DNA of 64,000 nucleotides from Cytospora piceicola (GCA_023375675.1 JALQBC010000030.1:310001-374000), one strand, 5' to 3'. Positions 32,885-45,947 are shown, counted from the stretch's first letter. Notes: a model not told the origin generated them from the sequence alone. Numbers and translations are program-made.

Positions 32885-33280
32885 TTTTTAGATCTTTATA
32901 AACCTTTTCTGTTAAACCTTATCTATTAAACCTTAATTTTTAAACTTTATTTATTAAACCTTTTTTATTAAACTTTATTTATTAAACCTTATCTTTTAAA
33001 CCTTATCTGTTAGATTTTAATTTTTAAACCTTAATTCTTAGACTTTATTTACTAGACTATATCTTTATAAACCTTATCTGCTAGACTTTATCCTTTAAAC
33101 TTTAATTTTTAAACCTTATCTGTTAAACCTTAATTCTTAGACCTTATCTGCTAGATTTTATCTACTAGACTTTAATTCCTAGACCTTAATTTCTAGACTT
33201 TATCTATTAAACCTTAATTCTTAAACCTTATCTATTAGACCTTATTCTTTAAACCTTATCCCTTATACTTTAATTTTTAG
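32885..33280. repeat. 14-15-bp minisatellite, copy 1
   Basis: About twenty-seven units of CTGTTAAACCTTAT or CTTAGACCTTAATT-type sequence. Copy 2 has the array at 62,581-62,968 with a different unit order, so the array has changed since the copies separated. Confidence 0.8.
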
Positions 33281-33499
33281 CTATATTTATAAAATAGTAA
33301 AAACCGGATACTATAAGTAAGGTAAGCTCGAAACCGTATACTATTTCTTATTTTATTACTAATATAAATAATTCGAAAGATAAGATATCGCTTTCGAAGA
33401 CTACTTTTACCGTTACCTCGGAAGCTATAAAAGGCTAGTAAACTATTAACAATCTTTATATTTATAATAAAATAATATAAGTTTAAACTCTTTAAATAT

Positions 33500-36400
33500 C
33501 TTAGTTTTTACCTTTATACTAATTAAATCTAAAAGAAGTCGACGTATAAAAGTAAGCCGTTACTACTACTACTACTATTACTATTACTACTACTGCTATT
33601 ACTAAATAGTCTTTTTATATCCGGGAAGACGATAAGCTAATCGATAGCCTTTTATAGTTTTAATAGTAGATAAGAGTATATATATTTAAAAACCTACTAT
33701 AGATAATATATATATATTACTTTAATAACGCCTTCCGGTTTATAAACCGGTAGGCTTAGCTTAATAACGATAAATTAAATAGGTTAGTCTAACTTACTTA
33801 ATAAGGATATAATATTAAATATTTACTTTTCGAAGTAATTTTATTATTAGTAGACGAACTAAAAGATATTATTACCCGGTTCGGCTAGAAAATTAAAAAT
33901 AATATTAAGTTAGCTTTTATTTATACCGCGATTATAAGCTTATTATCTGTCGGCTTATATTAAGCTTTAATCGTTATATATAAAAGTAAGCTCTTATACT
34001 TCGATATATCGGCTTCGCGATACGTATTTACTCCTTATACTTAAAAACTCTTTATACTTATTTTAACTTTAGCTAGTATCGATATTTATTTTTTACTTAC
34101 TATAATTATTAACATACTTTAGTAATTAAACAGGTAAGAGTATAGACTTTTTATTATTAAGATATAACGTAAAATCGTTTATAAAAATAACCTGACGATA
34201 GTTACGAGTTAAAGTAAAAGTATTAAAGAAGTTATTAAGCTATAAAAGGCCGCGATTATCTAAAAGCTTAATAATACTAAAGATAAAAATAAGCCTAAAA
34301 AATCGTTTAAGCTTTATATTATTAAGAATAAGTATATAATTATCGTTAAAGTAGTTTCTAACTAAAAGGCTAATAATTAAATATTTTTAATTAGTTTTAA
34401 AAATATTTTTATTTTAAAACTAAAAAATTATATATTTCGGAAAAGTATTCGAAACGATAAACTTATACCCGGCCTCTCTTTAAAAGAGTATAATAAACGC
34501 TTTAAAGATATTATAAATAGCTTTCGGTATAACTTTTATTTAATCTTATTAGCTAAAATTATATTAGTAAAGGCTGATAATTTCTTAAACTTATAAGCTT
34601 TCGACTTTTTAACTAGCTAAAACACTCTCTTCTCGGCCTTATTATTTATACTATCTTTAAAGGCTTTTATACTATTTACTCGTTATTAAAGGGCTTTATA
34701 CTATTATATAAAAGCTAATATAATAGTTATAATAAGCTTTTTAAACTAAGTAAAAGGCTAGACTTAGTTTTTCTTTAACCTTATAATTAACGTATATTAG
34801 TAAAAAGTTTTATAAGATTTCGAAACTCTTTAAGTTTAATATCTTTTTATTTTTTAATAGCTTATTATAGCTATAAAGAACTTAGTAGTAGCTTAACGTT
34901 TATTAAAGTTCTTTAAGATATATTAAGCTCGGTATAAGTAATAAGTTAAGTAAATAAACGAAAACTTTAAAATAATATTTTAAACCGTATCGATAAAGAA
35001 AAAAATATAAATTATAAAGAGAAAGCTTATAAAAGCTAAATATTTACTTTTTATTTAATATTAAATAAACAGATTTTTTAATAAGGTATCGGTTTAAAAG
35101 ACGTTTCGGATCTAATAAAGCTACTTAGCTATTTTTAAAAGCTATAGCTTTAACGAAGTAAAGTTCGAAACCTATATACTTTTCGATAATACGTATATTT
35201 ATTTATTTTATATTTCTTATTATAGCTAGTTACGCTCTTTTAGCTATATAATCGGTATTTTATATACTATATTAGTATTTTTACCTTTTTATATATATTA
35301 TAATAAAGCTATAATACGCTTTAACTTTTATAAGCTTAAATTAAGTATTTATTAAAAGCAATTCTTTTTTTAAATTATTTATAACGTTTTATAATAAGTT
35401 ATTTAAGCTATTTAAAAAGTTAGTAACCGGTAGTTAAGTAAAGACCGCTATTTACTAGATTTTATACTTAAGGTTTAATAATCGATTATAAACTGTTAAG
35501 GCTTTCCGATTATACTATTCGAATATAGCCTTTTCCGTTATATACCTGTTATATAAAAACTTCCGAACTCGGTAATATTTTCGAAGTATTAAAGTCTTTT
35601 ATTACCGGTAGTTAAACTTATTAAGTACTTAGACTTATTCGATCCGGTCGAAAGCTTTTAAAATAAGTTTTATAACGTTACTTAAGATAGTAATATTATA
35701 AATAAGGTTATAAGCTTTTATAATCCTTTGTTTTAACTAGCTTAGTTTACTTACTTTTTATAAATCTTAATAAATAGTTTATTTTAATAGCTCGATTTTA
35801 AACTTAAAAAAGAGCGATAAGCTTTAAAAGAATATTTTAAAATAAAAGCCTTTAACTTTTCGTTTTCCGACTTTAACTTACCGAACTTTCTATATACTTA
35901 ACTTATAAATAGTTAAAACTAGCTATTTTCTTTCCGATACCTTAATTATAATACCGATAACTTTAACGCCGACTAGTTTTAATACTACTTTAACTACTTT
36001 TATAATAAATAAAGGTATAAATATAATAATTACTAAAGGTTATTTTTAAACTAAAAAACTTTAAAAGCTTATCGGAATATTAACTTTTATTTCGATATAA
36101 AAGGGGTATTCGATTAAGTATATAAGTTCTTTTAGAAATACCTCCGTTATAACTATATCGACTATACCGGGAAGCGAAAGAAATTCGATATAAAAAATAA
36201 CTTCGATCGATACCGTTAAAGTTATATACCTTTAAAAAAGTAATCGTTTCCGACGATAGTTTATAAATACGGCTTTTTTTAAGCGAATAGAATAAATAAT
36301 CTCGATAAATATTAATTTACTTAATTCTATTAACGATATATAAACGACTGCGATAAGCTTAATTAAAGGCTATTAAAAACGTTTTAATACTCGATTTATT

Positions 36401-37298
36401 ATATCGAAACTAATAGAAAAAGTAAGTAGTAAAAATATAAAAACTTAAAAACCTATAAAAAGGTTGTTTTTTACTTTAACCTTTATTTTAAAAGTAAAAT
36501 AAATATTATTAATAAGGCTACTATTTAAACGTAAAAGGCCGTTTAAAAGCCTTTTTTATTATAAATACTTTAAGATTTATAGAATAGATATAAGGTTATA
36601 TAAGATTACGGTTTATAAAAAAAGGGCTAAAGCGATAAATAGAAAAAAAAAACTTTTATATATTAAGCTTATAAATAAGGCTTTAAAAAAGTAAGTTATT
36701 ATAATAAACATTTTAAATTATTAAAATATAAATTCTAAAACTCGACTTTTATTCTATTATTACAGAAATATCGTTATTAACTTTATAACTTTAAGACTAA
36801 TATTTTTTACCGGTCGAAAAAGTATACCGTAGAGTATTATCTAGTATTTAAGATCGAGCTATTAAACCTTATAAGGAAGGTTAAAAACCTTTTTAAAAAG
36901 CTTTAAAATATCTTTTCGAGTAACGATAATATTCCTACCGATTTAAAGGAATATATATATTTTAAATACTTCGGTAGTTTTTAGTAGCTAAAAGACCTTC
37001 GAAAATATCGTTTAATAAGCAGCTACTATATAAACCGAGATACTTTTAAGCTAATCGATAATAACTTTTCGATCGCTTATACTAAAGTATAAGTATATTT
37101 TAAAAGAGAAAGTTAACCTTTTATTAAAAGCGATAGTTAAACTTTACAGCTATTACTTTAAAGTAAAGCTTCCGGGAAAGGGAAGACGTCCGGAAAGGGT
37201 AAGGCAGGTATCGCTATTAGAGGTATCGCTGTTAGAGGTGTTGCTGCTAGAGGTGTCGCTGCTAAAGGTATCGCTACTAGAGGTGTCGTTACTAGATA
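33500..37298 (+). pseudogene. RIP-broken ORF of about 1,260 codons with Arg-Gly tail (copy 1)
   Basis: One plus-strand phase stays coherent from about 33,500 to the TAA near 37,299, the longest frame in the element. It has a Thr-rich stretch (33,559-33,610), then SFYIREDDKLIDS, VDELKDIITRFG, a hydrophobic middle and FDNTYIYLFYIS. Lys/Tyr-rich regions and NFDRYR follow, then YFGSF and INRDTFKLIDNNFSIAY. The tail is SGKGKTSGKGKAG followed by five to six RGVAA/RGIA units. Stops are nearly all TAA/TAG from Gln/Trp. The last 130 bp are little mutated. Only the first 0.8 kb of the copy 2 version is in the window (from about 63,190). No catalytic motif is recognised. The size and RG-rich tail recall nucleic-acid-binding proteins, but that is inference. 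Confidence 0.55.
37207..37298 (+). repeat. 15-bp (5-codon) Arg-Gly-Val-Ala-Ala repeat
   Basis: Six units of AGAGGTGTCGCTGCT or close variants in the phase of the 1,260-codon frame, ending at the TAA. CpT/TpG codons are intact here, unlike the rest of the element. Confidence 0.75.
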
Positions 37299-37299
37299 A

Positions 37300-37888
37300 C
37301 AGCCGATTTCGAATCTAAGGTCGACTTTAAAACGCTAGAATTCTGATAATAGTTACTTTTCAGAAAGGTCTTTAAAGCGTTAGTCCCTAAAGGTAGAGGA
37401 TCCTATAATACGTCGACGATTATCACGGCTAGCCGCCCTTTAGCCGAGATCGAGTAGTATATCGCTATTAGTATAGGCGGTAGCGTTAGATAATGTTATA
37501 GACAAGGGTAAGGATAGTCTTAAGGACGATAGCGCTAAGGGTAACGGTATAGAGAGTAACGGTATTAAGAGTAACGACGGTAACGACAGTAATAATAGTT
37601 TTAAAGCTAACTATACCGACGATAGTAAATAGTTTTAAGGGTACGAGGTGATATAAGGAAATAAAGGCAAGGATATTCAGATTAAACATATGAATTTAGG
37701 CGTTAGGATACGAACGATTATGACTATTATAACTATTATAACCATTTTATCGCCTTTATCGCTTTTATCGCCTTCGGAATTTAATTAAATAGCCTTCCCT
37801 TTTATCCCGGGCCCTTTATAACTAACCTTTAAGCGACGATCAGTTATAGCTTCCAGTTATCGTATTCTCGGGTATACGAAGCATTATA
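37300..37888. other. lightly mutated 3' region of copy 1
   Basis: TG and CA dinucleotides reappear (for example TTCTGATAATAG, TTTTCAGAAAGG, CATATGAATTTAGG), so RIP was weaker here. A plus-strand phase with Lys/Ser/Asn/Gly repeats (37,500-37,640; NGIESNGIKSND) is visible, and its reverse gives the only long ATG-started frame of the element (37,486-37,689 minus). ATCGCC/TTATCG short repeats lie at 37,745-37,775. I see no definite gene. Confidence 0.4.
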
Positions 37889-37940
37889 GTTAAGGTCGAG
37901 GTTAGTAGTTAAGGTCGAGGTTAGTAGTTAAGGTCGAGGA
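37889..37940. repeat. 19-bp tandem repeat near the right end
   Basis: GTTAAGGTCGAGGTTAGTA occurs twice in full, followed by a partial third unit running into the terminal repeat. It is G-rich and unmutated. It may be a subterminal binding array. Confidence 0.8.
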
Positions 37941-38095
37941 TATACTCTAAAAACAAAGTTTCAACTTAAGATATATATATTACACTCGAAAATGCACTCT
38001 AGAAACTGTATTAGACTTAAGAATACACTCTAGAAACAGTGTCTTAAGAGTTAAGACCTACTAAAATCGGAAATTATCGCCTCTCGATATCGAGG
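37935..38095. repeat. right terminal inverted repeat, copy 1
   Basis: Ends TTATCGCCTCTCGATATCGA then GG. It holds two CACTCTAGAAAC boxes (near 37,997 and 38,028) matching both the inverted left subterminal units and the small element at 3,405-3,515. Confidence 0.85.
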
Positions 38096-38105
38096 TACCT
38101 CGATA
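38088..38105. other. junction of the two giant copies: 18-bp palindrome around one TA
   Basis: TATCGAGGTACCTCGATA is its own inverse complement. It consists of the right end of copy 1 (TATCGAGG), one shared TA, and the left end of copy 2 (CCTCGATA). This fixes the element ends and the TA target. Confidence 0.9.
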
Positions 38106-38253
38106 ACGTAAGGCGATAATTTCCGATTTTAGCAGGTCTCGGCTCTTAAGACATTATCTTATATATATTTTTAAAGTGTATTTTCGAGTATAATATATAT
38201 TTCTAAAGTATATTTTCGAGTATAATATATATTTTTAAAGTATATCTCGAAGT
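38098..38253. repeat. left terminal inverted repeat, copy 2
   Basis: Starts CCTCGATAACGTAAGGCGAT, then AATTTCCGATTTTAGCAGGT. It is identical to copy 1 in the first 45 bases except one A/G transition, and carries the same three subterminal units. Confidence 0.85.
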
Positions 38254-38592
38254 TAAAACTTAATTTTAAAGTAATTTCGATATTTAGATTAGGTTTTTAA
38301 AATATATATAACTCGAGTTCGAGGTAAAACCTTTTATTAGCCTCTTCTTTCCCTCCTTTTTATTAAAGTTAAAGGTTTTATAGCCTATATAGCTTTAACG
38401 CCCGCCTCGGTAGTTAAGCTCGTTTTAAGGTTTTACCGGGTAACGTACTTACGTTAAACCTTTAGCTATATAAACTTACTTTCTTACTTTTTCGTTTTTA
38501 ATTTTATTCTTTTTTTTTATAACTAACTTTCTTAACCTTTTAGCTATTAGCTTATATTAATAAGTATTAACTTAAAATTAAAGGTTAAAACT

Positions 38593-40590
38593 ATAAAGTA
38601 GATTTAAAAGCTAAATCGAAAATACCGCTTAAAAAAGGGAAGGCTAAAGTAAAGCTAAAGGCCTCGGCTAAGTTAAAAGCCCCGGCTAAGTTAAAAGCTC
38701 CGGCTAAGCTTTTTACCTTATTTTACCGCTCGGGCAGGAAAAGGTTAAGTAGTACTACCGCTTTAAATAGCGATAATAAGTAGCTCGGACTTAATACGCT
38801 TATTAATATTATATCTAGTAATACGTATAAAGTCTAAAAGACCGAAGCCGTTAATACTATTACGATTTAGTTTCTGTAAGACTATTTTAAATTAAACCGG
38901 GACTTAGAAATACTACCTGCTTTTTTAAACCTAAAATAATTCCTAGAGGTTATCGATAAAGTAACGCTTAAGGCTATCGCTAACACTTCGAATATATTAT
39001 AAAAGTATAGACTTTTTATAAATTTCGGATTTTTACTTATATATAAAATTTATATTAAAGAAGATAAAAGCAACCGTTTAGTCTTAAATTAATAAAACCT
39101 AATATTAAACGCCTTTACATTTCGGGAGAAGTAGTTTTAAAGCCTTTTTAAAAATAAGATAAAAAATAACTTTAACTTTATCGGCTATAAGTATAATAAA
39201 GTTACGTTATTCTATTCGTTTATAGCTATTAAAAAAAGTATAGAAATTATCGGTAAGATTTTTAGTTTTAATAAGATAAAATATATATATATATACTAAA
39301 CTTATATTAGTAAGTAAACAACCTTTTTCTTTTATATCCGGTTAATATTAAATAGTATTAACGGACTTTAATAATTTTAATATTATTTAGTATTAACAGA
39401 CCTTAATAATTTTATATTATTTAATACTAACGATTTAAATAACTTAATATTATTTAATATTAACAGACCTTAATAATTTTAATACTATTTAGTACTAACT
39501 ACCTATAAATAATACTAATAATCTTATAATATATACGTTTTACAGCCCTTTAATTAAAGCTAAACTATATAAGTTCTAGTTATACCTATATACTTTAATA
39601 AATATATATAGATAATATATCGAATTAGTTAAAGGGTTTTAAAACTTTAGTTTAAAGCGGATTTATAAGTTAATACTTAATAACCTGAAACAGCCGGTTT
39701 GTTTAATTAGAAATAATAACGTCGGGATACTTTAACTTAAGAAAATTAATATAAATATAACTATAAATATAACGATTTTATAATACCTTACTTATTACCT
39801 TATAAGCATTTACTTAAATACGGAAGGTATTAAGCGGTATAAACGTTATAAACCGAGTAAGGAATTTCTATAAAGCTTTTCGTATAATAACTTATTTCGC
39901 GGCCTTATATCGTACCTAGTATATATCTAATAGTAGTATACCTCTGAGTTTACTATTATTAAAAAGTCTAATAGGTTAAACTTAAATAAAAAGCCTTTTA
40001 ATAATAAGAATACTATTTAAACCTATATACGTATTACTGCTATATAATATAGATAATTTATAAGCGATAACGTCGAAAACATCTTAGATAATACGGCCTT
40101 TTAGTTAGTTATAAATATATCTACGGTATTCCGCTAACTATACAATAAGATAAAGAACGTTTTTATTAAAGCTTTAAAAAGCGCTTATTAAAACCTTTAG
40201 CGTTATATAAAATTTTTAGTTAAAGCGTTTTAGTATAACCGGCTAAACTATAGCTATATAAAAAGCCGTTAATAAAACTATAAAACCGAAGTCTTTAACG
40301 CTATAACTAATATTCCCTTTATAAACTACTAGACGGTATTAGCCGTAGTCGAAGAGATCTATACCCGAGGTCTTTTAAAAAAGCTATGTATTATATTTAT
40401 TTAAAACGAAGATATTTTTTAAAACTTTAAAATCTTACTATCCGAGATCTTTAGTATCGAGTAGTATATCGCCGGCTTTAATATAAACGCCGCTATACTT
40501 ATTATAAGTATTAAAGAAAACGACGAAAAGGTCGATAAAAACGATAGTAGCGCTTTTATATAAAGCGAGTATTAAAACAGATTAAAATAA
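38593..40590 (+). pseudogene. N-terminal exons of SNF2-like gene (copy 2)
   Basis: Counterpart of 8,885-10,880. The Lys-rich start shows clearer SAKLKAPAKLKAPAKL repeats, because several CC and GG pairs lost in copy 1 are intact. The intron-like repeat array lies at 39,343-39,530. Function unknown. Confidence 0.45.
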
Positions 40591-40611
40591 TACTACGTAA
40601 TATTAAGTCTT

Positions 40612-43600
40612 TTATTTTCTCGACTCTCGATTAATATCGATTTTATAACCGTACTTAATAAACTTAATATATACGATAAAAAGGTTAAAGGTAACGTTAA
40701 ATATTAAAACCTCTATATAAACCGGCGAAACGGTAAAAACAAAAAGCTTTTAAACCTATACGATATTAAACTTAAAAAGTTTTAAGTTATCGATAAGCTT
40801 TATTTCTTAGTTAGTATTTATTAATATTAATATTAACGTTTTCCGTACTTTTTAATACTAACTTACTTTAATATAGTTTATATACTAACTAGCTAACTAA
40901 ATGTATACTATTTATAATTTATAATAGATAATATAATATATAGCGTTCTACTTATTAATAAAGTCGGTATAAGTAAAACCTTTATCTTTTTAATAAAACG
41001 TAAAGTAGCTATTAATAACTACTTAACCGTTTTAGCTAAGTTAAATTTTACCGAAGATAAAAATACCGGAAAGCGTATAAAGTTATATATACTTACGATA
41101 TTTATACTACTTATTATTATTATTAAGTAATACTTCGACGAGATTTACCGGTTTTTTTTATTAAAGATCTTTTATATCCGGTTTTACTACGGTTCGAAAA
41201 GTAATATTAGCTATAACCCCGATTTCTAATAGGCTATAATAATAACCGACTAACTTTATACCGAGATAAAGCTTACCGTTTAAAAGAAGAATACCTTAAA
41301 GGTAAGATTCGGGCTTTAAAGTTAGTATTAAATAATACTAATATCCTTTTTCCTATCGGTATTATTTAATATTAACTACTTTAGTTAACTACTAACGGTT
41401 AAATATAAAATAGAATATATATAAGATCTAGCTTTTCTTTTACTTTACTTCGGTATTTTAAATACTAAAGAAGATTTAAAGCTTTAGCTTTATTAAAAAG
41501 AAAGGTAATCTGTTATTTAACTATAGCTTATAAAAATATAATATATAAAACTTAATCCGAAAGTTTAACGAAAAGAAAATAGTTTATATTTATAAGATAG
41601 TATCGGACGTATATAAAAACAAGTTTTTTTAACGTAAGGCAGATATAGTATAAAAGCTAAACTTACCTTTCGACGAAAAAGAGGTAAACTTTAAGTTTCG
41701 CGCTTTAAAAAACTAAAAGGCTTATAACGCCGACCGTATTAGTAATAATATTAACGATAAGCTACCCGAGTAAAACAACTAAGTTAACAATAATAATATA
41801 AAAGTTAAATATTAAGTTAGTTTACTCAGTAAAAAGCTTAAAATCTTTATTAATATCTATAATAAACTACTTTCTATATAAATAGATACCGGTAAGCTTT
41901 TAATATTTATAAACGAAAAAATAAAAAAGAATAAACTTATAATACTTAAGTTTTTTAACTATTATTAAATAATATAATTCCTATTTAAGTTTTACTTTTA
42001 ATATATTATCTTCGATAAGTATTAAATAATATAAAACCTTTATACCGGATAGTCCCGGCTTATACGTATAGTAATCTATATAGCTTATTAGTTAAACTAT
42101 AAAGATAAAAAAACTAGCTTAGCCTTTTTAATTATAATATCTACTACGTTTATTATTAATAAAATTATAGACTATTATAGTCTTACCTTTTTATTTTAAT
42201 AGAATATAAACCTAAATAACGTAGTCTTTTTTAAGAAAAAGCTTACGATAAATATTAAAAACAGCGTTTTAAAGTTCTTACCGGAAGCTATATCTTAAAA
42301 ATAAAAAGCAGCGTTTACTTATACGTATACGTATTATAGTTAGTAATAGTAAACGCTATCTCCCGGCTTATAAGGTATATAGAATATCGGCGAAGACTAT
42401 AACGGCCGAGATATTATAAAGGCGATACTTTAGTATATCGGAATACGCCGAAAGATAAATATAATTACTTACTTTTTTAAGTACGTTAACGGTAAGCTTT
42501 AATTAGTCTACTTTTATAATAATATCCCTTTATATATAGTAAAGATATATAAGTTAAAATACAGAATTAATAAGTACTTTATAAACGATTATATAAATAA
42601 TTACTTTTAAAACCTTACGTTAGGCGATAATAACGCTAACGTAGTTAAAGATAAAATCGAGCTACCTTTAAAGAAAAGCTAAGTCGAAGTAGTTATCGAT
42701 AACGGTAAAAAAGCAGCGTTTTACTTAAACGCTAATATCTTTTATATATTAATAATTATATCGATAAATATACTTAGTTATAACGTTATATTAAGTAAAG
42801 ACGTTATAAAGAACGTACCGGAAAAGATTATTATAAATAACCTTATCGAGTTTAAAATCTAACTAGTCCGGGCAAAAGGTAGTAAAAGAAAGAAAAAGAA
42901 TACCCGATAAGCTGTTAAAGAAATAGCTAACTAAAGTAACGGCCCGATCTCCTTTAACGTAAAGTATATAAACGCTATCCTTTATAGTACCGAGGATTTA
43001 AGCCTATTATACTTTTAGCTTTTTATATACAGATTTAACCTATATAATTTTATCTTTATTAAACGGAAAGCTATCTTTAACTATATTATCTATAAGTCGT
43101 TAATTAACTATTATATATTAAAGCTAGTTATAAAACGAGCTATTAAGTAAGAGAGAACTTTAGTTATAATCGTTATTTTTTAAAAGTAACTATAAGTATA
43201 AGTCCTTTTCTCGTTAGTACTATTTAGTACTAATAACTCTTAATCTTATTCGTACTATTTAATACTAATAACCTTTTCTTTTATTAGTATTAAATAGTAT
43301 TAACAGTCCTTTTTCTATTTATACTATTTAGTGTTAATAACTCTTATATTATAAGCTAACTATTTAATAGCCTTTTAGTTACTATTTTAGAAAAGACCTT
43401 TTTATCGGTCTTATCGATCTACGCCGGTATAATCTTATTAAAAAAAGCTATATATATTTTTAAGTTTAACGATAGTATATTTAATATTAACGTTTTAGTG
43501 TTAAACTAACGGTATAAATCTACCGGCTTAAACCTTTATTATTATTATTACTACGGTATTTAAGTTTAGTATTTTTAAAACTTTAGTATTACTATATAGT

Positions 43601-44350
43601 CTTTTAAGCGTTTTATCCGGGTTAACTAGTATATAAAGGTAACGTAGGTTATACTATAGGTTAACGATACCGTTTATAACTACTTCGAGTATAAAGTATA
43701 TATAAAAGAGGTATAGATATTCGCCGCCGAGCTTATATTCTTCGACTAGCTAAAGAAGTATATTAAGCTTAAAACCTTTATAGTATATAAAGTATTATAT
43801 ATTATTTAAAGCTAGCCTTTTAACTATTACGTTTAAGATATTTATTACTTTAAAGTTATCGAAGACTTTAACTTAATAGTTACTTACGATATTACCGAGT
43901 TTTATAAGTAGCTCGGGCTATTACTATTAAATACTTTAAAAAAAGAACCTTTCGAACAGGACTTTTTAAAAAAGCTCGACGATAAGCTAAATACCTTTTT
44001 TAAAACGTAGCTTACTAGTAGTAACCTTAACTATAATCTTAACTAAAGGGTTATAACTAAGCTTTTAGCTATAACGGTCGATAAGATTAATAAAACCGTA
44101 AGCTAAGTAAATAGTATACGGAAAGAGATAGCCGATATAACCTTCGGTAGTATAAGGAAAAAGAAGGTATCGGCGTTAAAGTAAATCTTCGACGGTAATA
44201 GCCTTATAGCTAAACGGTAAAAGTGAAAAAAGGTTAAAAAGGCTAAAAAGGCTAAAGAGGCCGAAGAGGCCGATAAGTTTAAAAAGGCTTAAAAGGCCGA
44301 TAAGTCCGAAAAGGCTTAAGAGTTCGGGTATTTAACCTTAATAAAATATA
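40612..44350 (+). pseudogene. SNF2-family helicase-like gene (copy 2)
   Basis: Counterpart of 10,905-14,645. The Walker A region (VGISKTF) lies near 40,960-40,990 and RFYYGSK is intact near 41,175-41,200. STGLNL and the motif-VI-like QSFKR segment lie near 43,510-43,610. The basic tail at 44,215-44,330 reads KADKSEKA-like. It carries many stops, as in copy 1. Confidence 0.65.
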
Positions 44351-44756
44351 AGTAAAAATATAATTAAGTTAAATAAACTAAACTTTATATTTTATATAAT
44401 AGTTAAATAGACAGTCGGAGGTAAAGGCTTAAAGACTTAATAGTCCCTTATATTTAAGCTTTACTTAATAAATAACCTACTTTCCCGGAACGTTTTCTTA
44501 ATTAATTAGTATTTATTAATACTATTATTTACTACTCCCTTATATTTATTAGTACTAACTCGTTATTTATAACTTATTAGAAATAAGTTTTCGGATCTTT
44601 ATAACTATTATTTTAAAGTATACTAATTAAGTAAATAATTACGCTTATATAATTATAAAATAATATAACTTATATAACTTTAGCCGTCGAGCTAATAATC
44701 GAAATATTACTACTTACGATAGTTAGCCGACCTATATTACCTTTCTTTTCTGTTAT

Positions 44757-45378
44757 TACAGTTTATAATATAGTATTTACCGAAACCTTTATAGTATAGA
44801 AAGTATATAAAAACAGGCCGGTTAAGTTAGTTTTAACTAAAGGTATTAAAACCTATACCTTTCGAAACTATTTCCGTAATAAACTAAATAACGCCGAAAA
44901 TATTTTAGTTTAGTTTATATACGTTATATAAGATATATACTTTAAGCTTAACGGCTTTATATACGCCTTAATAAACCTTAAGCTCGATAAAAAAAAACGT
45001 CGCGTTTTAGCTTTCGAAGTTTAAATAACAGAAAAGGAGTAAAGCGTTTTAAAGCGAGAGCGTTTAGTAAATAAGAGGGAAAGGCTTATAAAAGTCTTAG
45101 ACTATTAGCTTAAAGATAAAAACGTTAATATATAAAGAAACGAGTAGTATATTTAAAACTAAAAGGTATAAGTCGAAAGTTAAGAGTAATATATAAACGA
45201 ATATATATAATCTATCTTTTAAGCTTTTATAGAAGTCGAGTTTTCGAGCGTTTAAGCTAAGCAGGATATAAGCGTTACCGAGCAGGCCGTTTCGAAAGGT
45301 AAAGCAGGGATTTAGTAGGTCCGGGAAGCTATAAAGAATTTAGTTAACATTTTAAAAGGTATAAAAGCTATAAATTAA
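44757..45378 (+). pseudogene. coiled-coil-type ORF (copy 2)
   Basis: Counterpart of 15,050-15,670 with the same phase and length. The Lys/Glu/Gln-rich second half and the VREAIKNLVNIL end are conserved. Some codons are better preserved (for example KERLVNKRERLIKV). Confidence 0.45.
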
Positions 45379-45947
45379 AGGTAACTATACCTTTTTATTA
45401 ACCTAACTAAAAGCTTATTAAACTATAATACAGAAAGGCAGACGTTTATTAATAGAAAAGACTTAAAACTTAAACTAAAAGATAATATTTTATAAGGTAT
45501 AAGGTAAGATAAATAATATTACTACTTATATTACTACTTAGATAACAGATAGTATAAGATTAATCGCTATAAAGAGATAAACCTTCGAGATATTTAAATA
45601 ACTCGTTACTTCTTTTTATTATATTTATTATTACTATTAATACTATTATTATTATTATCGCTTTAATAAATATTAGTAATTATTTCTTTACTATAAAGTA
45701 CTTAATATACCGTTATTATATTAATAGTAACGTTTATTAGTTTATAAAGTAAAATACTTATTAACTCTACTAAGTTAATTAAACGCTTTAAGTTAGCCGG
45801 ATTAAGCTTAGCCGCTATTTTTTTAATAACTTTAAAAGGCCTATAGTCTATTATAGCCTACTTTTTTAATATACTGCCTTTAGCCGGTTTAATAGCGGTA
45901 TTAAGTCTTTATATCTAATATACCGATATTTAATTTTATTAGTATCG

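Larger units (their letters stand above)
8390..38095 (+). mobile_element. giant TIR element, copy 1 (29,706 bp, RIP-mutated)
   Basis: The left end starts CCTCGATAACG at 8,390 after TA (8,388-8,389). The right end finishes CGATATCGAGG at 38,095 before TA (38,096-38,097). Inverting the right end gives CCTCGATATCGAGAGGCGAT, then AATTTCCGATTTTAGTAGGT. The left end reads CCTCGATAACGTAAAGCGAT, then AATTTCCGATTTTAGCAGGT. Similarity continues for about 150 bp through subterminal repeats. The interior holds at least eight coding remnants on both strands and many tandem arrays. A 2-bp TA target duplication is a trait of Tc1/mariner and several other DDE superfamilies, but no DDE domain was recognised. 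Practically all open frames are broken by C-to-T/G-to-A changes typical of RIP. Confidence 0.9.

Noticed and set aside
37486..37689. 67-codon minus-strand ORF, hydrophobic
   Set aside because: It is the reverse of a plus-strand GGTAACGGTATTAAGAGTAA-type repeat. Its Val/Thr/Leu monotony comes from that repeat, and it has no partner in context.
8390..38095. Starship or Maverick assignment
   Set aside because: No tyrosine-recombinase captain near an end, no protein-primed polymerase, integrase or capsid motif, and a TA rather than 6-bp target. The name would be a guess.
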